Part shown: piece by piece, positions 38,187 through 47,484 of the stretch | How the letters are laid out: each line of letters begins with the position of its first letter | Position numbering within the stretch: the first letter of the stretch is position 1 | Notes under the pieces: model-generated | What the model was told of the DNA's origin: nothing | Seen by the model: the letters and a program-made list of their open reading frames with translations, nothing else | The model's database searches: none | NCBI RefSeq assembly: GCF_020711195.1 | Contig: NZ_JAJFAT010000011.1 | Span: forward strand, 34,750-98,749 | Reading direction: 5' to 3' | Origin: Halanaerobium polyolivorans | Lineage (GTDB): Bacteria > Bacillota > Halanaerobiia > Halanaerobiales > Halanaerobiaceae | Length of the DNA stretch: 64,000 bases | Position numbers and translations under genes: made by a program

Positions 38187-38215
38187 AGTATAACACTCAA
38201 CTTTAATTCTGTCAA
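38187..38215 (-). promoter_or_regulatory. Promoter of copA
   Basis: Minus strand TTGACA, 17 nt, TATACT: a near-consensus sigma-A promoter. The first T residues of the -35 belong to the U-tract of the preceding terminator. Confidence 0.8.
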
Positions 38216-38252
38216 AAAAAATTCTATCCCAAGTCAGACTCAGAATAGAATT
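38214..38252 (-). terminator. Terminator of the argF-GNAT unit
   Basis: Minus strand AATTCTAT...ATAGAATT (8 bp, 17-nt loop) followed by eight T residues that run into the copA -35. The loop is long, so the call is moderate. Confidence 0.6.
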
Positions 38253-38306
38253 GTTTAAATAATATTATTTATTGCTTTTTTTAATATCTAATATAAGATA
38301 GCTGTA

Positions 38307-38804
38307 TTATAAATTCTTAACCCATAATCCTCTTTCATAACCCTTTTTATGATCGGTCTCAACACAGTTAAAACCCAAACCCTTATAAAAATTAATAAGT
38401 TTTTTATTTTCCAGTGAAGAATAGAGCTGTAAAAAATGAGCTTCTTTTTCATTTAATTTCTCAACAGCTTTTTCAAATAATGTGCTGCCTAAACCATGGT
38501 TTTGATAATCTGGAGCAACAGCAAATCTTTTCAATAAATACCTATGCTCAGCAACTTCTTCTAAACGTAATGAAGCAATTATTTTCTCATCATCAAGCAT
38601 GATTAAAACTATATTTTTTTCAATATCAGCATATATATCCTCAATACTTTCTTTAAGTGCAGAATTAACCACTTTTTGTTTTTTATTCTTTGTTTTTCCA
38701 TAATCAGCAAAAGCTTTTTTCATAAGCTCATTTATTCCCTGAGCATCTGTTTGGGATGCCTGTCTACATGTATACTCTATTTTCGGACTAAATTCTAACA
38801 GCAT
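38307..38804 (-). CDS. GNAT family N-acetyltransferase
   Basis: A 165-residue GNAT-type acetyltransferase. The acetyl-CoA loop region reads FAVAPDYQNHGLGSTLFEKA (Q-x-x-G-x-G), and the C-terminal part has LYSSLENKKLINFYKGLGF, the usual last strand and helix. The substrate is unknown. It begins 11 nt after argF, so it may be co-transcribed behind the T-box. The ATG follows AGGGGTGG; two upstream GTG codons overlap that site. Confidence 0.85.
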   Translation of the reverse strand: MLLEFSPKIEYTCRQASQTDAQGINELMKKAFADYGKTKNKKQKVVNSALKESIEDIYADIEKNIVLIMLDDEKIIASLRLEEVAEHRYLLKRFAVAPDYQNHGLGSTLFEKAVEKLNEKEAHFLQLYSSLENKKLINFYKGLGFNCVETDHKKGYERGLWVKNL

Positions 38805-38815
38805 TTTCACCACCC

Positions 38816-39805
38816 CTAAATTGTTGCTGCCATAACAGCTTTTATAGTATGCATTCTATTTTCTGCCTGATCAAAAACCTTAGAATATTTACTCTCAAAT
38901 ACCTGATCACTAACTTCCATCTCCGAGATCCCAAATTCCTTTAATATCTTTTTGCCATTCTCTGTTTCACTGTTATGATAGGCTGGTAAACAATGTAAAA
39001 ATATTACCTCACTATTTCCAGTATTATTAATCATCTCCATATTAACCTGATAATCTTTTAGCAGCTCAATTCTTTCTGCAAATTTCTCTTCTTCACCCAT
39101 AGAAACCCAAACATCAGTGTAGATAGCATCTGCACCTTTTACCCCTTTGCTCGGATCTTCTGTCATTTCTATTTCAGCACCGGACTCTTCAGCTAGAGCT
39201 TTGGCTTCATTAAGCAAATCTTTTTCAGGCCATAATTTTTTAGGTGCCACAACGGTGAAATTAACACCCATTATTGCAGAACCAATCATTAAAGAATTAG
39301 CCACATTATTTCTACCATCACCTGTATAAACAAGGTTGATGCCTTTTAGCTGAGAAAAGTTTTCTTCTATAGTTAAAAAATCGGCTAAAATTTGCGTAGG
39401 ATGAAAAAGATCTGTTAAGCCATTCCAAACTGGTACTCCTGCATACTCGCCCAATATTTCAACAGTTTGATGCTTATAGCCTCTAAACTCTATTCCATCA
39501 AACATCCTACCTAAAACTCTTGCAGTATCAGCAACCGTTTCTTTTTTGCCTAGCTGTATATCATCCTTACCCAAATACTCAGTACTTCCACCTTCATCTT
39601 TTGCTGCCACAGCAAAAGCACACCTTGTTCTGGTAGAAGGCTTTTCAAAAATTAAGGCAATATTTTTTGCAGCCAATAAATCCCCTTTTATCCCTGCTCT
39701 TTTTTTTGCTTTCAGTTCTTTTGATAAAGTTAATAAATAATCGATCTCTTGTTGGGAGTAATCTTTTAACTTCAAAAAGTTCCTCCCCTTTAGATTAAAA
39801 GCCAT
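38816..39805 (-). CDS. argF: Ornithine carbamoyltransferase
   Basis: ArgF makes citrulline from ornithine and carbamoyl phosphate. The 329 residues contain the carbamoyl-phosphate site [12 protein letters not shown] (around 55), [16 protein letters not shown], the ornithine site HPTQILADF and HCLPAYH near residue 270. It is preceded by an arginine-type T-box leader, which argues for the biosynthetic rather than the catabolic enzyme. AAGGAGG precedes the ATG. Confidence 0.96.
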   Translation of the reverse strand: MAFNLKGRNFLKLKDYSQQEIDYLLTLSKELKAKKRAGIKGDLLAAKNIALIFEKPSTRTRCAFAVAAKDEGGSTEYLGKDDIQLGKKETVADTARVLGRMFDGIEFRGYKHQTVEILGEYAGVPVWNGLTDLFHPTQILADFLTIEENFSQLKGINLVYTGDGRNNVANSLMIGSAIMGVNFTVVAPKKLWPEKDLLNEAKALAEESGAEIEMTEDPSKGVKGADAIYTDVWVSMGEEEKFAERIELLKDYQVNMEMINNTGNSEVIFLHCLPAYHNSETENGKKILKEFGISEMEVSDQVFESKYSKVFDQAENRMHTIKAVMAATI

Positions 39806-39863
39806 AATTATCTCCTCCTTAAATTCTCACGGCCAAATACTCAATAATTTTTACTCTAAAACT

Positions 39864-39899
39864 AAAAAATCCCCGCTCTCTTATTCATAAGAGACGAGG
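39864..39899 (-). terminator. T-box terminator in front of argF
   Basis: Minus strand CCTCG-TCTCTTA-TGAA-TAAGAGA-G-CGGGG, 12 bp with one bulged G, then ATTTTTT. It overlaps the T-box so both structures cannot form at once. Confidence 0.85.
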
Positions 39900-40111
39900 T
39901 ATTACCCGTGTTACCACTCTAGTTGTCAGTCTTAAAAGTTAATAACTAACCACTCAAAATCTAACGCCATTTAGCGTCTCCCCCTACTTATTTCAGAAGA
40001 GATCCTCCAGGTGCGTTTCAAAATGCATTTTAGACCGAACTCACAGCTGCTCCGGCTTGCTTAACTAAAATTACAAATCTACTTTCCCTTCTCAGGATAT
40101 AATATATTATT
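39864..40111 (-). ncRNA. T-box leader, arginine type, controlling argF
   Basis: A leader of about 250 nt on the minus strand. It has a T-box sequence TGGTAACACGGG (39902-39920 region), a Stem I with AGTAGA and a distal CCGG-type loop, and the segment GAAACGCACCTGGAG. The likely specifier codon is CGC (Arg) at 40013-40015, matching the argF gene downstream. The terminator at 39864-39899 competes with the antiterminator formed with the T-box. The arginine assignment is by visual alignment. Confidence 0.85.
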
Positions 40112-40118
40112 TTTTATA

Positions 40119-40147
40119 ATTATATATACAATCTGAAAAAATTGCAA
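40119..40147 (-). promoter_or_regulatory. Promoter of the argF T-box transcript
   Basis: Minus strand TTGCAA, 17 nt, TATAAT. It places the RNA start about 8 nt downstream, at about 40111, just before Stem I of the T-box. Confidence 0.7.
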
Positions 40148-40182
40148 GTTTATTTAAAAAGTAAAAATATTCTGACAATAAT

Positions 40183-41544
40183 CTAAAGCTCTATATTTTT
40201 CCACTTCCCTTTTTTGAAACGGAAGAATACATAGCTTCCGCGAACAGTCCAATCAACCACCATAGCCAACCAACCACCGGCCAGGCCTAAACCAAATCTA
40301 TGCACTAATAAATAGCCTAAAAGTAATCTAAAAACCCAGCTGGATACAGCAGTACTGTAAAAAACAGCTTTGGTATCTCCAGCTCCCCTTAAAGCACCGG
40401 CAAAAATAAAATGAGTTCCCATCTGTAACTGAGAAAAGGCTATTATTCTTAAATTCAGTGAACCCATAGCTATTATATCTGGGTTAGCTGTATAAAGTCT
40501 GATCAAAAATTCTGGAAAAAGCAGAAATATTAATGCCATAAAGCCCATGATTAAAGAACCAATCTTCCAGGCTTCATAACTACCTTTTTCAGCCCCGGAA
40601 AGATTATCTGCCCCAATATTTTGGCCAACTATAGTTGTAGCAGCTACAGCTATTCCAAAACCAGGCATATATGAGATAGATTCTGCATTTATTGCTATCT
40701 GATGGGCTGCATAGGCAGTTGTCCCTAAAGCTGCGATAATCCTAACAAATAATAATTGGGCCATTCGGCGGACCGATTCTTCTAAAGCAGTTGGTACCCC
40801 TACTCTAAGAATCCTCTTAATCAATCTTAGTTTTATTGTAAAGAAATTTTTAAAGTCCATTTTCAAAACACTATAATTAGAAAAAGATAAGATTAATAAA
40901 ACAATTCCCCCAAATGAGCGGGCTAAAGTTGTTGCCAGGGCAGCTCCATTTACTCCTAATTCTGGAAAACCCAAATTGCCAAAAATCAAAAGATAGTTTA
41001 AAACTATATTGAGTAGATTTACAACTATATTCACTTTCATTGGAATTTTAGTTTCACCTGCACCTCTTAAAGCGGCAGTTACAATAAAAGCAAGCACCAT
41101 AAAGACAAAGCCGGGAGTCATTATTCTAAGATATGAACTACCAAGTGCTATAACTTCTGTTTCTCCACCCATAAAAGTTAATAATTGAGGAGCGGTAAAA
41201 TAAAATAATAAAGCAGCACTTAAACTAAATAAAATTGAGATCAGTATAGACTGCTGAAGAACCAAAGCTGCATCTTTATTTTTATCAGAACCAATAAATC
41301 TAGAAACTAAAGCAGTTGTACCAACACTTAAGGCAGAAGCAAAAGCAGCCGTAAAGAAAACAGGCTGCATTGTTAAACCGATTGCTGTCACAGCTGCTGC
41401 TCCTAAACGGCCGACCATCATCATGTCTACTATGTGGGTTATAGTTGCTAAAAACTGTTCGGCAATTACAGGCCAGGCCAGTTTTAAGATAACTTTTTTT
41501 GTAGAACTAGCTTCTGTTATAATTGCTTTGTTGTCTTTACCCAC
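40183..41544 (-). CDS. MATE family efflux transporter
   Basis: A 453-residue membrane protein with about 12 helices in two related halves (LAWPVIAEQFLATITHIVDMM at the start and the matching RVGVPTALEESVRRMAQLL in the second half; each quoted in part). MATE transporters export drugs or organic cations using Na+ or H+ gradients. The substrate is not predictable. The likely start is GTG behind GAGGGTGA. It is the last gene of the nadD operon, 28 nt after rseC. No clear terminator is seen before the argF promoter. Confidence 0.9.
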   Translation of the reverse strand: MGKDNKAIITEASSTKKVILKLAWPVIAEQFLATITHIVDMMMVGRLGAAAVTAIGLTMQPVFFTAAFASALSVGTTALVSRFIGSDKNKDAALVLQQSILISILFSLSAALLFYFTAPQLLTFMGGETEVIALGSSYLRIMTPGFVFMVLAFIVTAALRGAGETKIPMKVNIVVNLLNIVLNYLLIFGNLGFPELGVNGAALATTLARSFGGIVLLILSFSNYSVLKMDFKNFFTIKLRLIKRILRVGVPTALEESVRRMAQLLFVRIIAALGTTAYAAHQIAINAESISYMPGFGIAVAATTIVGQNIGADNLSGAEKGSYEAWKIGSLIMGFMALIFLLFPEFLIRLYTANPDIIAMGSLNLRIIAFSQLQMGTHFIFAGALRGAGDTKAVFYSTAVSSWVFRLLLGYLLVHRFGLGLAGGWLAMVVDWTVRGSYVFFRFKKGKWKNIEL

Positions 41545-41572
41545 CTAATTCACCCTCGATTTCTAAAGAAAA

Positions 41573-42031
41573 TTAATTTTCATAGTAGACTTCTGCATTA
41601 TTAACTATTCTAATTATTTCCGGATGAAAATAACTTTTTGCACCAGCTTTTTTATCAACAAATCTCAAAAAAGCAAAAGATAATAGAAAGCCGGCTGCTG
41701 AACCTATAATCCCTGCCATTTCATCAGCTAGGGCAAAAACAGATAATAAAGAACTGCCGGCAAAATAGCCAGCAATTATTGCTGCTAAAGGTAGTAGGTA
41801 AACCAAAAAAGCGGAAAACAAAACAGGTTTTGCCCCCATCTCCAGCTCCACCATACTACCAACCTCAGCATCTAAAGGATCATTGACCAAAACATCTATT
41901 TCATCTAATTCATGGCTCTGCTCAGCCCCTAAAACACATTTTTCATCACATTTATTACAGGCAGAGCTTCTGACAATTCTAACAAGGCTCTGTCCATTTT
42001 TTTTATCAATAACTCGAGCCATTTCTTTCAT
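41573..42031 (-). CDS. RseC/MucC-like SoxR-reducing system protein
   Basis: A 152-residue protein of the RseC/MucC family, which in other bacteria takes part in SoxR reduction by the Rsx/Rnf system. The N-terminal Cys cluster SSACNKCDEKC (about residues 21-31) and two membrane helices (about 80-100 and 106-126) match the family. The start ATG follows GAGGTGA at 5 nt. It lies just downstream of leuS; no rnf genes are seen in the window. Confidence 0.85.
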   Translation of the reverse strand: MKEMARVIDKKNGQSLVRIVRSSACNKCDEKCVLGAEQSHELDEIDVLVNDPLDAEVGSMVELEMGAKPVLFSAFLVYLLPLAAIIAGYFAGSSLLSVFALADEMAGIIGSAAGFLLSFAFLRFVDKKAGAKSYFHPEIIRIVNNAEVYYEN

Positions 42032-42046
42032 GATTTTCACCTCAAT

Positions 42047-44542
42047 TTATTTAATAACAAGGTTAACTAATTTGGAAGGTACATAAATAGTTTTAATTAA
42101 TTCACTACCTTCTAAATATGATTGAACCTTCTCTTCTGCCATAACTTTTTCTTTTACTTCTTCTTCTGATATATCAGCATCTACATTAATTTTCTCCCTT
42201 ACTTTACCATTGATTTGAATAACAATTGTTATCTCATCTTTTTCAAGTGCTGATTGATTATACTCAGGCCAGCTCGCCAGATGGATACTCTCTTCATAAC
42301 CGATCCTCTCCCATAATTCCTCACTCAAAAATGGAGCAAAAGGAGCTAATAACAAGAGGGTGTTTTCAGCTGCTGTTCTCAGTAAAGCAGAATTTATCTC
42401 AGCTTCTTCGCGGTCATTTAAATAAGAATATACCTCATTGGTTAATTCCATGATAGCACTAATTGCAGTATTGAAGTTCAGTCTTTGCCCAATATCTTCA
42501 CTCACTTTTTTAATACTGCTGTGCATAATTCTATATAATTTTTTAGCATCTTTGTCTAATTCAGCAGGCTTTATTTCTGCTTCTTCGTTTTTAATTAATT
42601 CAATATTATCAGTAATATATCTCCAGACCCGATTTAAAAAGCGGTTGGCACCTTCTACCCCTTTATTGCTCCATTCCAGATCTTTTTCGGGAGGAGAAGC
42701 AAAAAGAATAAATAGGCGGGCTGTATCTGCACCATATTCTTCTAAAATATCTTTAGGATCAACCACATTACCCTTAGATTTAGACATTTTAGCACCATCT
42801 TTTAAAACCATACCCTGGGCTAACCAGTTTGTAAATGGCTCAACAGCTTCTGCCATCCCCATATCATGGACTACCTTGGTGAAAAATCTAGAATAAAGGA
42901 GATGTAAAATAGCATGTTCAATCCCCCCTATATACTGATCAACCGGGAACCATTTATCTGCCTTATCTTTGGCAAATGCTTTTTGCTCATTATTTGCATC
43001 AGTATAGCGGAGAAAATACCAGGAAGAATCAACAAATGTATCCATAGTATCTGTTTCTCTTTGAGCAGGTCCACCACATTGAGGGCAGCTAGTATTAACA
43101 AAGTCATCTACCTTCTTTAATGGTGATTCACCACTAGGAGAAAATTCAACATCATGGGGTAATTCTACAGGCAAATCTTCTTCAGGAACTGCAACTGCAC
43201 CACAGTCATCACAATAAACTATCGGGATCGGTGCTCCCCAGTAACGCTGTCTGGATATTAACCAGTCACGTAACCTGTAATTAGTCTCTACTTTAGCAAA
43301 ACCTGCCTCAGAAAAGTCCTCAGCCATTTTAGCAAAGGCTTCTTTAACACTTAAGCCATTATATTGATCTGAATTAATTAAATAACCATCATCAGCATAA
43401 GCCTCTTCCATTTCAGATCCTTTTAGCTTATCTTCTATATCCTCAGGCTGAATGACTGCCTTAACAGGGATATCATATTTTCTGGCAAAATCAAAGTCGC
43501 GCTGGTCATGGGCAGGAACTGCCATAATTGCTCCAGTTCCATAACTCATTAAAACATAATTAGCTATATAGATTGGAATTTCTTTGTCATTAACCGGGTT
43601 AACTGCATATGCACCGGTAAATATACCTAGTTTTTCACTTTCAGCTGAAGTTCTTTCTTCTTCTTTTTGCTTTTTAACCTTGGCTATAAATTCTTTGACC
43701 TCTTCTTCTTTCTCACTTCCCTCAGTAAGTTCACTAACCAGAGGATGTTCTGGTGCCAACACCATATAAGTTGCACCATAAAGTGTATCCGGTCTGGTAG
43801 TAAATACTTCTAAATGCTCATCTAAATCTTTTAAGGGAAAATTTATTCTAGTTCCTTCACTACGGCCGATCCAATTTTTCTGCATTGTTTTTACCTTTTC
43901 CGGCCAGTTGTCAAGCTCTTTAAAATCATCTAAAAGCCTATCTGCATATTCTGTTATTTTTAAAAACCACTGTTCAAGTTCTCTGGGTTCAACTTCGGTC
44001 CCACAGCGTTCACAGCCTTCATTAACAACCTGTTCATTTGCTAAAACGGTTTCACAGCTGGGACACCAATTAACAGTAGATTCTTTTCTATATGCTAAAT
44101 CTCTTGCAAACATTTTGGCAAAAAACCACTGGGTCCATTTATAGTAATCTTTAGAAGCTGTAGTTACTTCTCTATCCCAATCATAGCTTAAGCCCATTGC
44201 TTTCATCTGTTCTTTCATATGGGCAATATTTTTCCAGGTCCATTCTTTGGGATGAATATTGCCATGTTTAATCGCTGCATTTTCAGCTGGTAAGCCAAAA
44301 GCATCCCAGCCCATAGGATGAAGAACATTATAGCCTTCCATCCTTTTATATCGTGCAACTACATCACCAATGGAATATACTCTAACATGTCCCATATGTA
44401 AATTGCCTGAAGGATAAGGAAACATTTCTAAAACATAATAATTTTCCTTATCTGGATCAGTACCTGTTTTATCTAAATTTGAATTTTCCCATCTTCTTAA
44501 CCATTTTTCTTCCACTTTATCAAACGGATAGTAGTCCTGCAA
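42047..44542 (-). CDS. leuS: Leucyl-tRNA synthetase
   Basis: Class I synthetase, 831 residues, a normal bacterial length. It has the HIGH-type motif YPSGNLHMGHVRVYS, the editing domain (about 225-415) with the threonine-rich TTRPDTLYGATY, and the KMSKS motif in GAKMSKSKGNVVDP, then the anticodon-binding domain. It lies in the middle of the nadD operon, 34 nt after rsfS, without its own T-box. Confidence 0.97.
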   Translation of the reverse strand: MQDYYPFDKVEEKWLRRWENSNLDKTGTDPDKENYYVLEMFPYPSGNLHMGHVRVYSIGDVVARYKRMEGYNVLHPMGWDAFGLPAENAAIKHGNIHPKEWTWKNIAHMKEQMKAMGLSYDWDREVTTASKDYYKWTQWFFAKMFARDLAYRKESTVNWCPSCETVLANEQVVNEGCERCGTEVEPRELEQWFLKITEYADRLLDDFKELDNWPEKVKTMQKNWIGRSEGTRINFPLKDLDEHLEVFTTRPDTLYGATYMVLAPEHPLVSELTEGSEKEEEVKEFIAKVKKQKEEERTSAESEKLGIFTGAYAVNPVNDKEIPIYIANYVLMSYGTGAIMAVPAHDQRDFDFARKYDIPVKAVIQPEDIEDKLKGSEMEEAYADDGYLINSDQYNGLSVKEAFAKMAEDFSEAGFAKVETNYRLRDWLISRQRYWGAPIPIVYCDDCGAVAVPEEDLPVELPHDVEFSPSGESPLKKVDDFVNTSCPQCGGPAQRETDTMDTFVDSSWYFLRYTDANNEQKAFAKDKADKWFPVDQYIGGIEHAILHLLYSRFFTKVVHDMGMAEAVEPFTNWLAQGMVLKDGAKMSKSKGNVVDPKDILEEYGADTARLFILFASPPEKDLEWSNKGVEGANRFLNRVWRYITDNIELIKNEEAEIKPAELDKDAKKLYRIMHSSIKKVSEDIGQRLNFNTAISAIMELTNEVYSYLNDREEAEINSALLRTAAENTLLLLAPFAPFLSEELWERIGYEESIHLASWPEYNQSALEKDEITIVIQINGKVREKINVDADISEEEVKEKVMAEEKVQSYLEGSELIKTIYVPSKLVNLVIK

Positions 44543-44576
44543 AGATATTCACTCCTCTTATTTGTTTTTAATTATT

Positions 44577-44933
44577 TTACTCTTCTTCTCTTAATATTTT
44601 TTCAGCATCTGCCCAGAGTCTTTCAAGATCATAATATTCTCTTTCTCTTTTTTGAAAAACATGGACTATCACATCGGAATAATCCATCAGCACCCAGCGA
44701 GCATCATCAAGACCTGCTACTTTTTTGGGCTCAATACCTCGTTTAGATAGTTCTTCATCAATTGCTCTGGCAACAGCTTTAACCTGTTTATCAGAATTAG
44801 CACTACAGATCACAAAATAATCTGCAATCACTGTTAATCCTTCAACATTTAAAATATCAATATCTTCTGCTTTTTTATCATCAGCTGCCTGGGCAGCAAT
44901 TATTGCAATATCTTTGATAGTTGTTTCTGACAT
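44577..44933 (-). CDS. rsfS: Ribosomal silencing factor RsfS
   Basis: RsfS binds L14 on the 50S subunit and blocks subunit joining when nutrients are low. The 118 residues contain VIADYFVICSANSDKQVKA and WVLMDYSDVIVHVFQ, family-defining segments, in order. It follows the LCP gene by 3 nt in the conserved nadD-yqeK-rsfS neighbourhood. Confidence 0.95.
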   Translation of the reverse strand: MSETTIKDIAIIAAQAADDKKAEDIDILNVEGLTVIADYFVICSANSDKQVKAVARAIDEELSKRGIEPKKVAGLDDARWVLMDYSDVIVHVFQKREREYYDLERLWADAEKILREEE

Positions 44934-44936
44934 TTA

Positions 44937-46106
44937 TTAATTCCCCCTCAAATTGGATAGCTCAAAATCATGGCCTAAAATAATCTCTAAATTTTTTGCA
45001 GCTGAATCATCTTCTGCAAATTCTGTTTCTGCATTAATAAGTTCAGCCAATTTATTTACTGTTCTTTGATCTTCCTCATTAAAATATCTGATCAATGAAT
45101 TTTGATAGTTAAAATGATCTGCATTAGAAATAGCTTCAATTTGAAAACCGTATTTTCTTAATAAATCAGCAGTATTAGAAGCTATACCATAACCACCCTG
45201 TCCATTAAGTATTCTTAGTGTGTAATTTTTGTTATTGATATAAGATTTATTTCTAACCAGGTTTTCAACCATCACCTGGGTTCTATCCCAATCAACGATC
45301 CAATAACTAACTCCACCCATATAGCGAGCTTCTCCGGGCAGGGTTCTAATTTCTATATTGTTTAGATCTATATCTTTGGCGGTTGACAAAAATGGACTAA
45401 TATCTCTAATCGGTATGTCTGTATCAATAGATCTATTAATTTCTCTAAAAATTCCAGGTAAGCGGGCTACAGTTGAAGGAGAAATTGCTTTTTCAATTAC
45501 AGCATCAACAAATTTTTGCTGTCTTTCTATTCTTCCTATATCACCACTCCGATCACGATAACGAACATATTTAAGGGCATCTTCACCACTTAAATACTGC
45601 TGGCCTTCACTGATATTGATGTATAAACCACCAGCTCTGTCGACATAATATAAATCTTTTTCAACCTCGATTTCTATGCCCCCAAGTCTATCAATTATAT
45701 TCTCAAAACCTTTAAAATCAGATGCTAAATAATAATCAATTTCTATTTCCAGTAATTCTTCTACTGTTGCTTTTGTTAATTCTATCCCACCTCTAGCAAA
45801 AGAAGTGTTTAGTTTAGTGAAATTTTTACTTTCTAAGTTAATAAATGTATCTCTGGGTAAAAATATTACCCCTGCTTCATTAGTGTCAATATCGATAGAG
45901 ATTAAAATCATCGTATCTGCCCTGGAGGCTCCCCCATTGATAGCAGAGTCATAACCTACAGCTAAAATATTAACTTTATTATCCTCAAAAGGACCCCCTG
46001 TAATTTGGCTTAATTCATCATTCCAAATATAGGCAAAGGCAATACCGATTATCAGCATAAAAATAATCAAAGAAATATATTTCCAATCTGTTAATTTTTC
46101 TAACAT
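44937..46106 (-). CDS. LytR-CpsA-Psr family cell-wall protein
   Basis: LCP proteins attach glycopolymers such as teichoic acids to peptidoglycan. The 389 residues start with one membrane helix (about 10-30), then the LCP domain with ILAVGYDSAINGGASRADTM and VIFLPRDTFI (Arg/Asp of the pyrophosphate site), and KYVRYRD. The C-terminus is a LytR_C domain (YTLRILNGQGGYGIASNTA). An LCP gene between yqeK and rsfS is common in Bacillota. Its start overlaps the end of yqeK by 1 nt. Confidence 0.9.
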   Translation of the reverse strand: MLEKLTDWKYISLIIFMLIIGIAFAYIWNDELSQITGGPFEDNKVNILAVGYDSAINGGASRADTMILISIDIDTNEAGVIFLPRDTFINLESKNFTKLNTSFARGGIELTKATVEELLEIEIDYYLASDFKGFENIIDRLGGIEIEVEKDLYYVDRAGGLYINISEGQQYLSGEDALKYVRYRDRSGDIGRIERQQKFVDAVIEKAISPSTVARLPGIFREINRSIDTDIPIRDISPFLSTAKDIDLNNIEIRTLPGEARYMGGVSYWIVDWDRTQVMVENLVRNKSYINNKNYTLRILNGQGGYGIASNTADLLRKYGFQIEAISNADHFNYQNSLIRYFNEEDQRTVNKLAELINAETEFAEDDSAAKNLEIILGHDFELSNLRGN

Positions 46107-46696
46107 TAATTATCACTTCTCTTTAGCAAAAATTTATTTCGTAATTCATTGGTATATGGATGAACAGGATTATCAAGTTCAAGCTGATATAAAATGCTGT
46201 AATGAGCTATTAAATAAATACCATTCTTTAGGTCAGCCTTTACTCTCTTTCTGATCTTATCTAAGCCTTTAAATTGACGACCTTCTTCGATAAAATCAGC
46301 TGCATATATTATTTGAGCAATAATTCCCATTTCTGGATGACCTAAGGTGTGGTATCTTATAGCTTCAAGTATTTGATGATCTTTGAGCTTAAAATCTTTT
46401 TTAGCCAGTTCAGCTCCTGCTGGAGCATGTAAAACTGCTGGAATAGACCATTCCAGCTCATCAATCTTCCACTCTGAATCTTTAAGCAAAGCTTTAATTT
46501 CAGCTTGTTTAAATTCTTTAGCAATATCATGTAAATAAGCTGCAGTTTTTACCCTCTCTAAATCAGCCCCATGAATTTCTGCTAATTCTACCGCAGCCTT
46601 AACAACTTTTTGGCTATGCTCAAATCTTTCTCTATTTAAATATTGCTTGATTTCAGCCAGCCCAATATTTTTCTCAAAAAAATCTCTATTCTCCAT
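46106..46696 (-). CDS. yqeK: HD-domain nucleotide hydrolase YqeK
   Basis: YqeK proteins are HD-type diadenosine tetraphosphatases. The 196 residues contain RFEHSQKVVKAAVELAEIHG, the metal site AAYLHDIAKEF, the further His in VLHAPAGAELAKKDF, and AIRYHTLGHPEM. The ATG follows AGGTGATAAA; the usual start is just before MENRDFF. It lies directly downstream of nadD with 4 nt between. Confidence 0.93.
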   Translation of the reverse strand: MENRDFFEKNIGLAEIKQYLNRERFEHSQKVVKAAVELAEIHGADLERVKTAAYLHDIAKEFKQAEIKALLKDSEWKIDELEWSIPAVLHAPAGAELAKKDFKLKDHQILEAIRYHTLGHPEMGIIAQIIYAADFIEEGRQFKGLDKIRKRVKADLKNGIYLIAHYSILYQLELDNPVHPYTNELRNKFLLKRSDN

Positions 46697-46700
46697 TTTA

Positions 46701-47303
46701 TCACCTGTATAATTTTTTTCTATCAATATAAGCTACAACATTATCTCGACTTAAATATTTAATTGAATTATTTTTTTTAATTTGATCTCTGATAAAAGAT
46801 GAAGAAAGATCAATGCTTATACCCTGATAAAGCTTAAGATTATCTAAATATGCCTGATATTTTTCTTTTGCTAAAATTTTATCCAAATCATAACCAGGCC
46901 GTTTAAAAACAATAAATTTACCATTAGCTAATAAATATTCAGGTTTATGCCAGTCAAAAATATCTGCCAGAGAATCTGCTCCAATAATAAAAAAGACTTC
47001 TTTGGCAGCAATAGTAGGCACAAATTCTTTTAAAGTTCTGGCAGTATATGAATAACCTTCAGCCCTGATCTCCCAGTCTGAAACCTCAAAAAAAGGGTTA
47101 TCTTCAACTGCAAGTTCAACCATCTTTAATCTATCTTGATCAGAACTAACACATTGATTTCTTTTATGAGGAGGTCTACCAGCAGGCATAAAAATAATTT
47201 TATCGAGTCCAAAATAATTTTTAATCTGTTCAGATAAAATTAAATGCCCTAAATGGGGAGGATCAAAAGTCCCTCCAAAGATTGCTACTTTGTTATTTGA
47301 CAT
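46701..47303 (-). CDS. nadD: Nicotinate-nucleotide adenylyltransferase
   Basis: NadD adenylates nicotinate mononucleotide in NAD synthesis. The 200 residues have the nucleotidyltransferase motif IFGGTFDPPHLGHLIL, the MPAGRPPHKR segment, FIIGADSLADIFDWH, and SIDLSSSFIRDQI (ISSTxxR). The ATG follows AGGTGG at 5 nt. First gene of a seven-gene operon with its own promoter; obgE and rpmA, often upstream, are not here. Confidence 0.96.
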   Translation of the reverse strand: MSNNKVAIFGGTFDPPHLGHLILSEQIKNYFGLDKIIFMPAGRPPHKRNQCVSSDQDRLKMVELAVEDNPFFEVSDWEIRAEGYSYTARTLKEFVPTIAAKEVFFIIGADSLADIFDWHKPEYLLANGKFIVFKRPGYDLDKILAKEKYQAYLDNLKLYQGISIDLSSSFIRDQIKKNNSIKYLSRDNVVAYIDRKKLYR

Positions 47304-47333
47304 ACTTTCCACCTCTAATTTCATACATCTTTA

Positions 47334-47362
47334 ATTATAAATTATTTCCTTTCAGCTTGCAA
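47334..47362 (-). promoter_or_regulatory. Promoter of the nadD operon
   Basis: Minus strand TTGCAA, 17 nt, TATAAT. Strong match, about 30 nt before the nadD start. Confidence 0.75.
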
Positions 47363-47380
47363 GTTAAATGACTCATCAGT

Positions 47381-47408
47381 TTTGACTTTTCTCAGCTTTA
47401 CCTATAAT
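47381..47408 (+). promoter_or_regulatory. Candidate promoter of the gamma-carbonic anhydrase gene
   Basis: Plus strand TTTGAC, 16 nt, TATAAT (or TTGACT with a short 15-nt spacer). It lies about 75 nt before the gene. Confidence 0.4.
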
Positions 47409-47484
47409 TAATCTTTTTAAAAAGCAGGAATTAAATTGCAGAAAGAGAAATTTAATTATAACAAGCATTTAAGGAGGTTTGATA

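Noticed and set aside
42438..42896. A 152-codon plus-strand open frame inside leuS
   Set aside because: Antisense to leuS over its KMSKS and anticodon regions, with no own signals.
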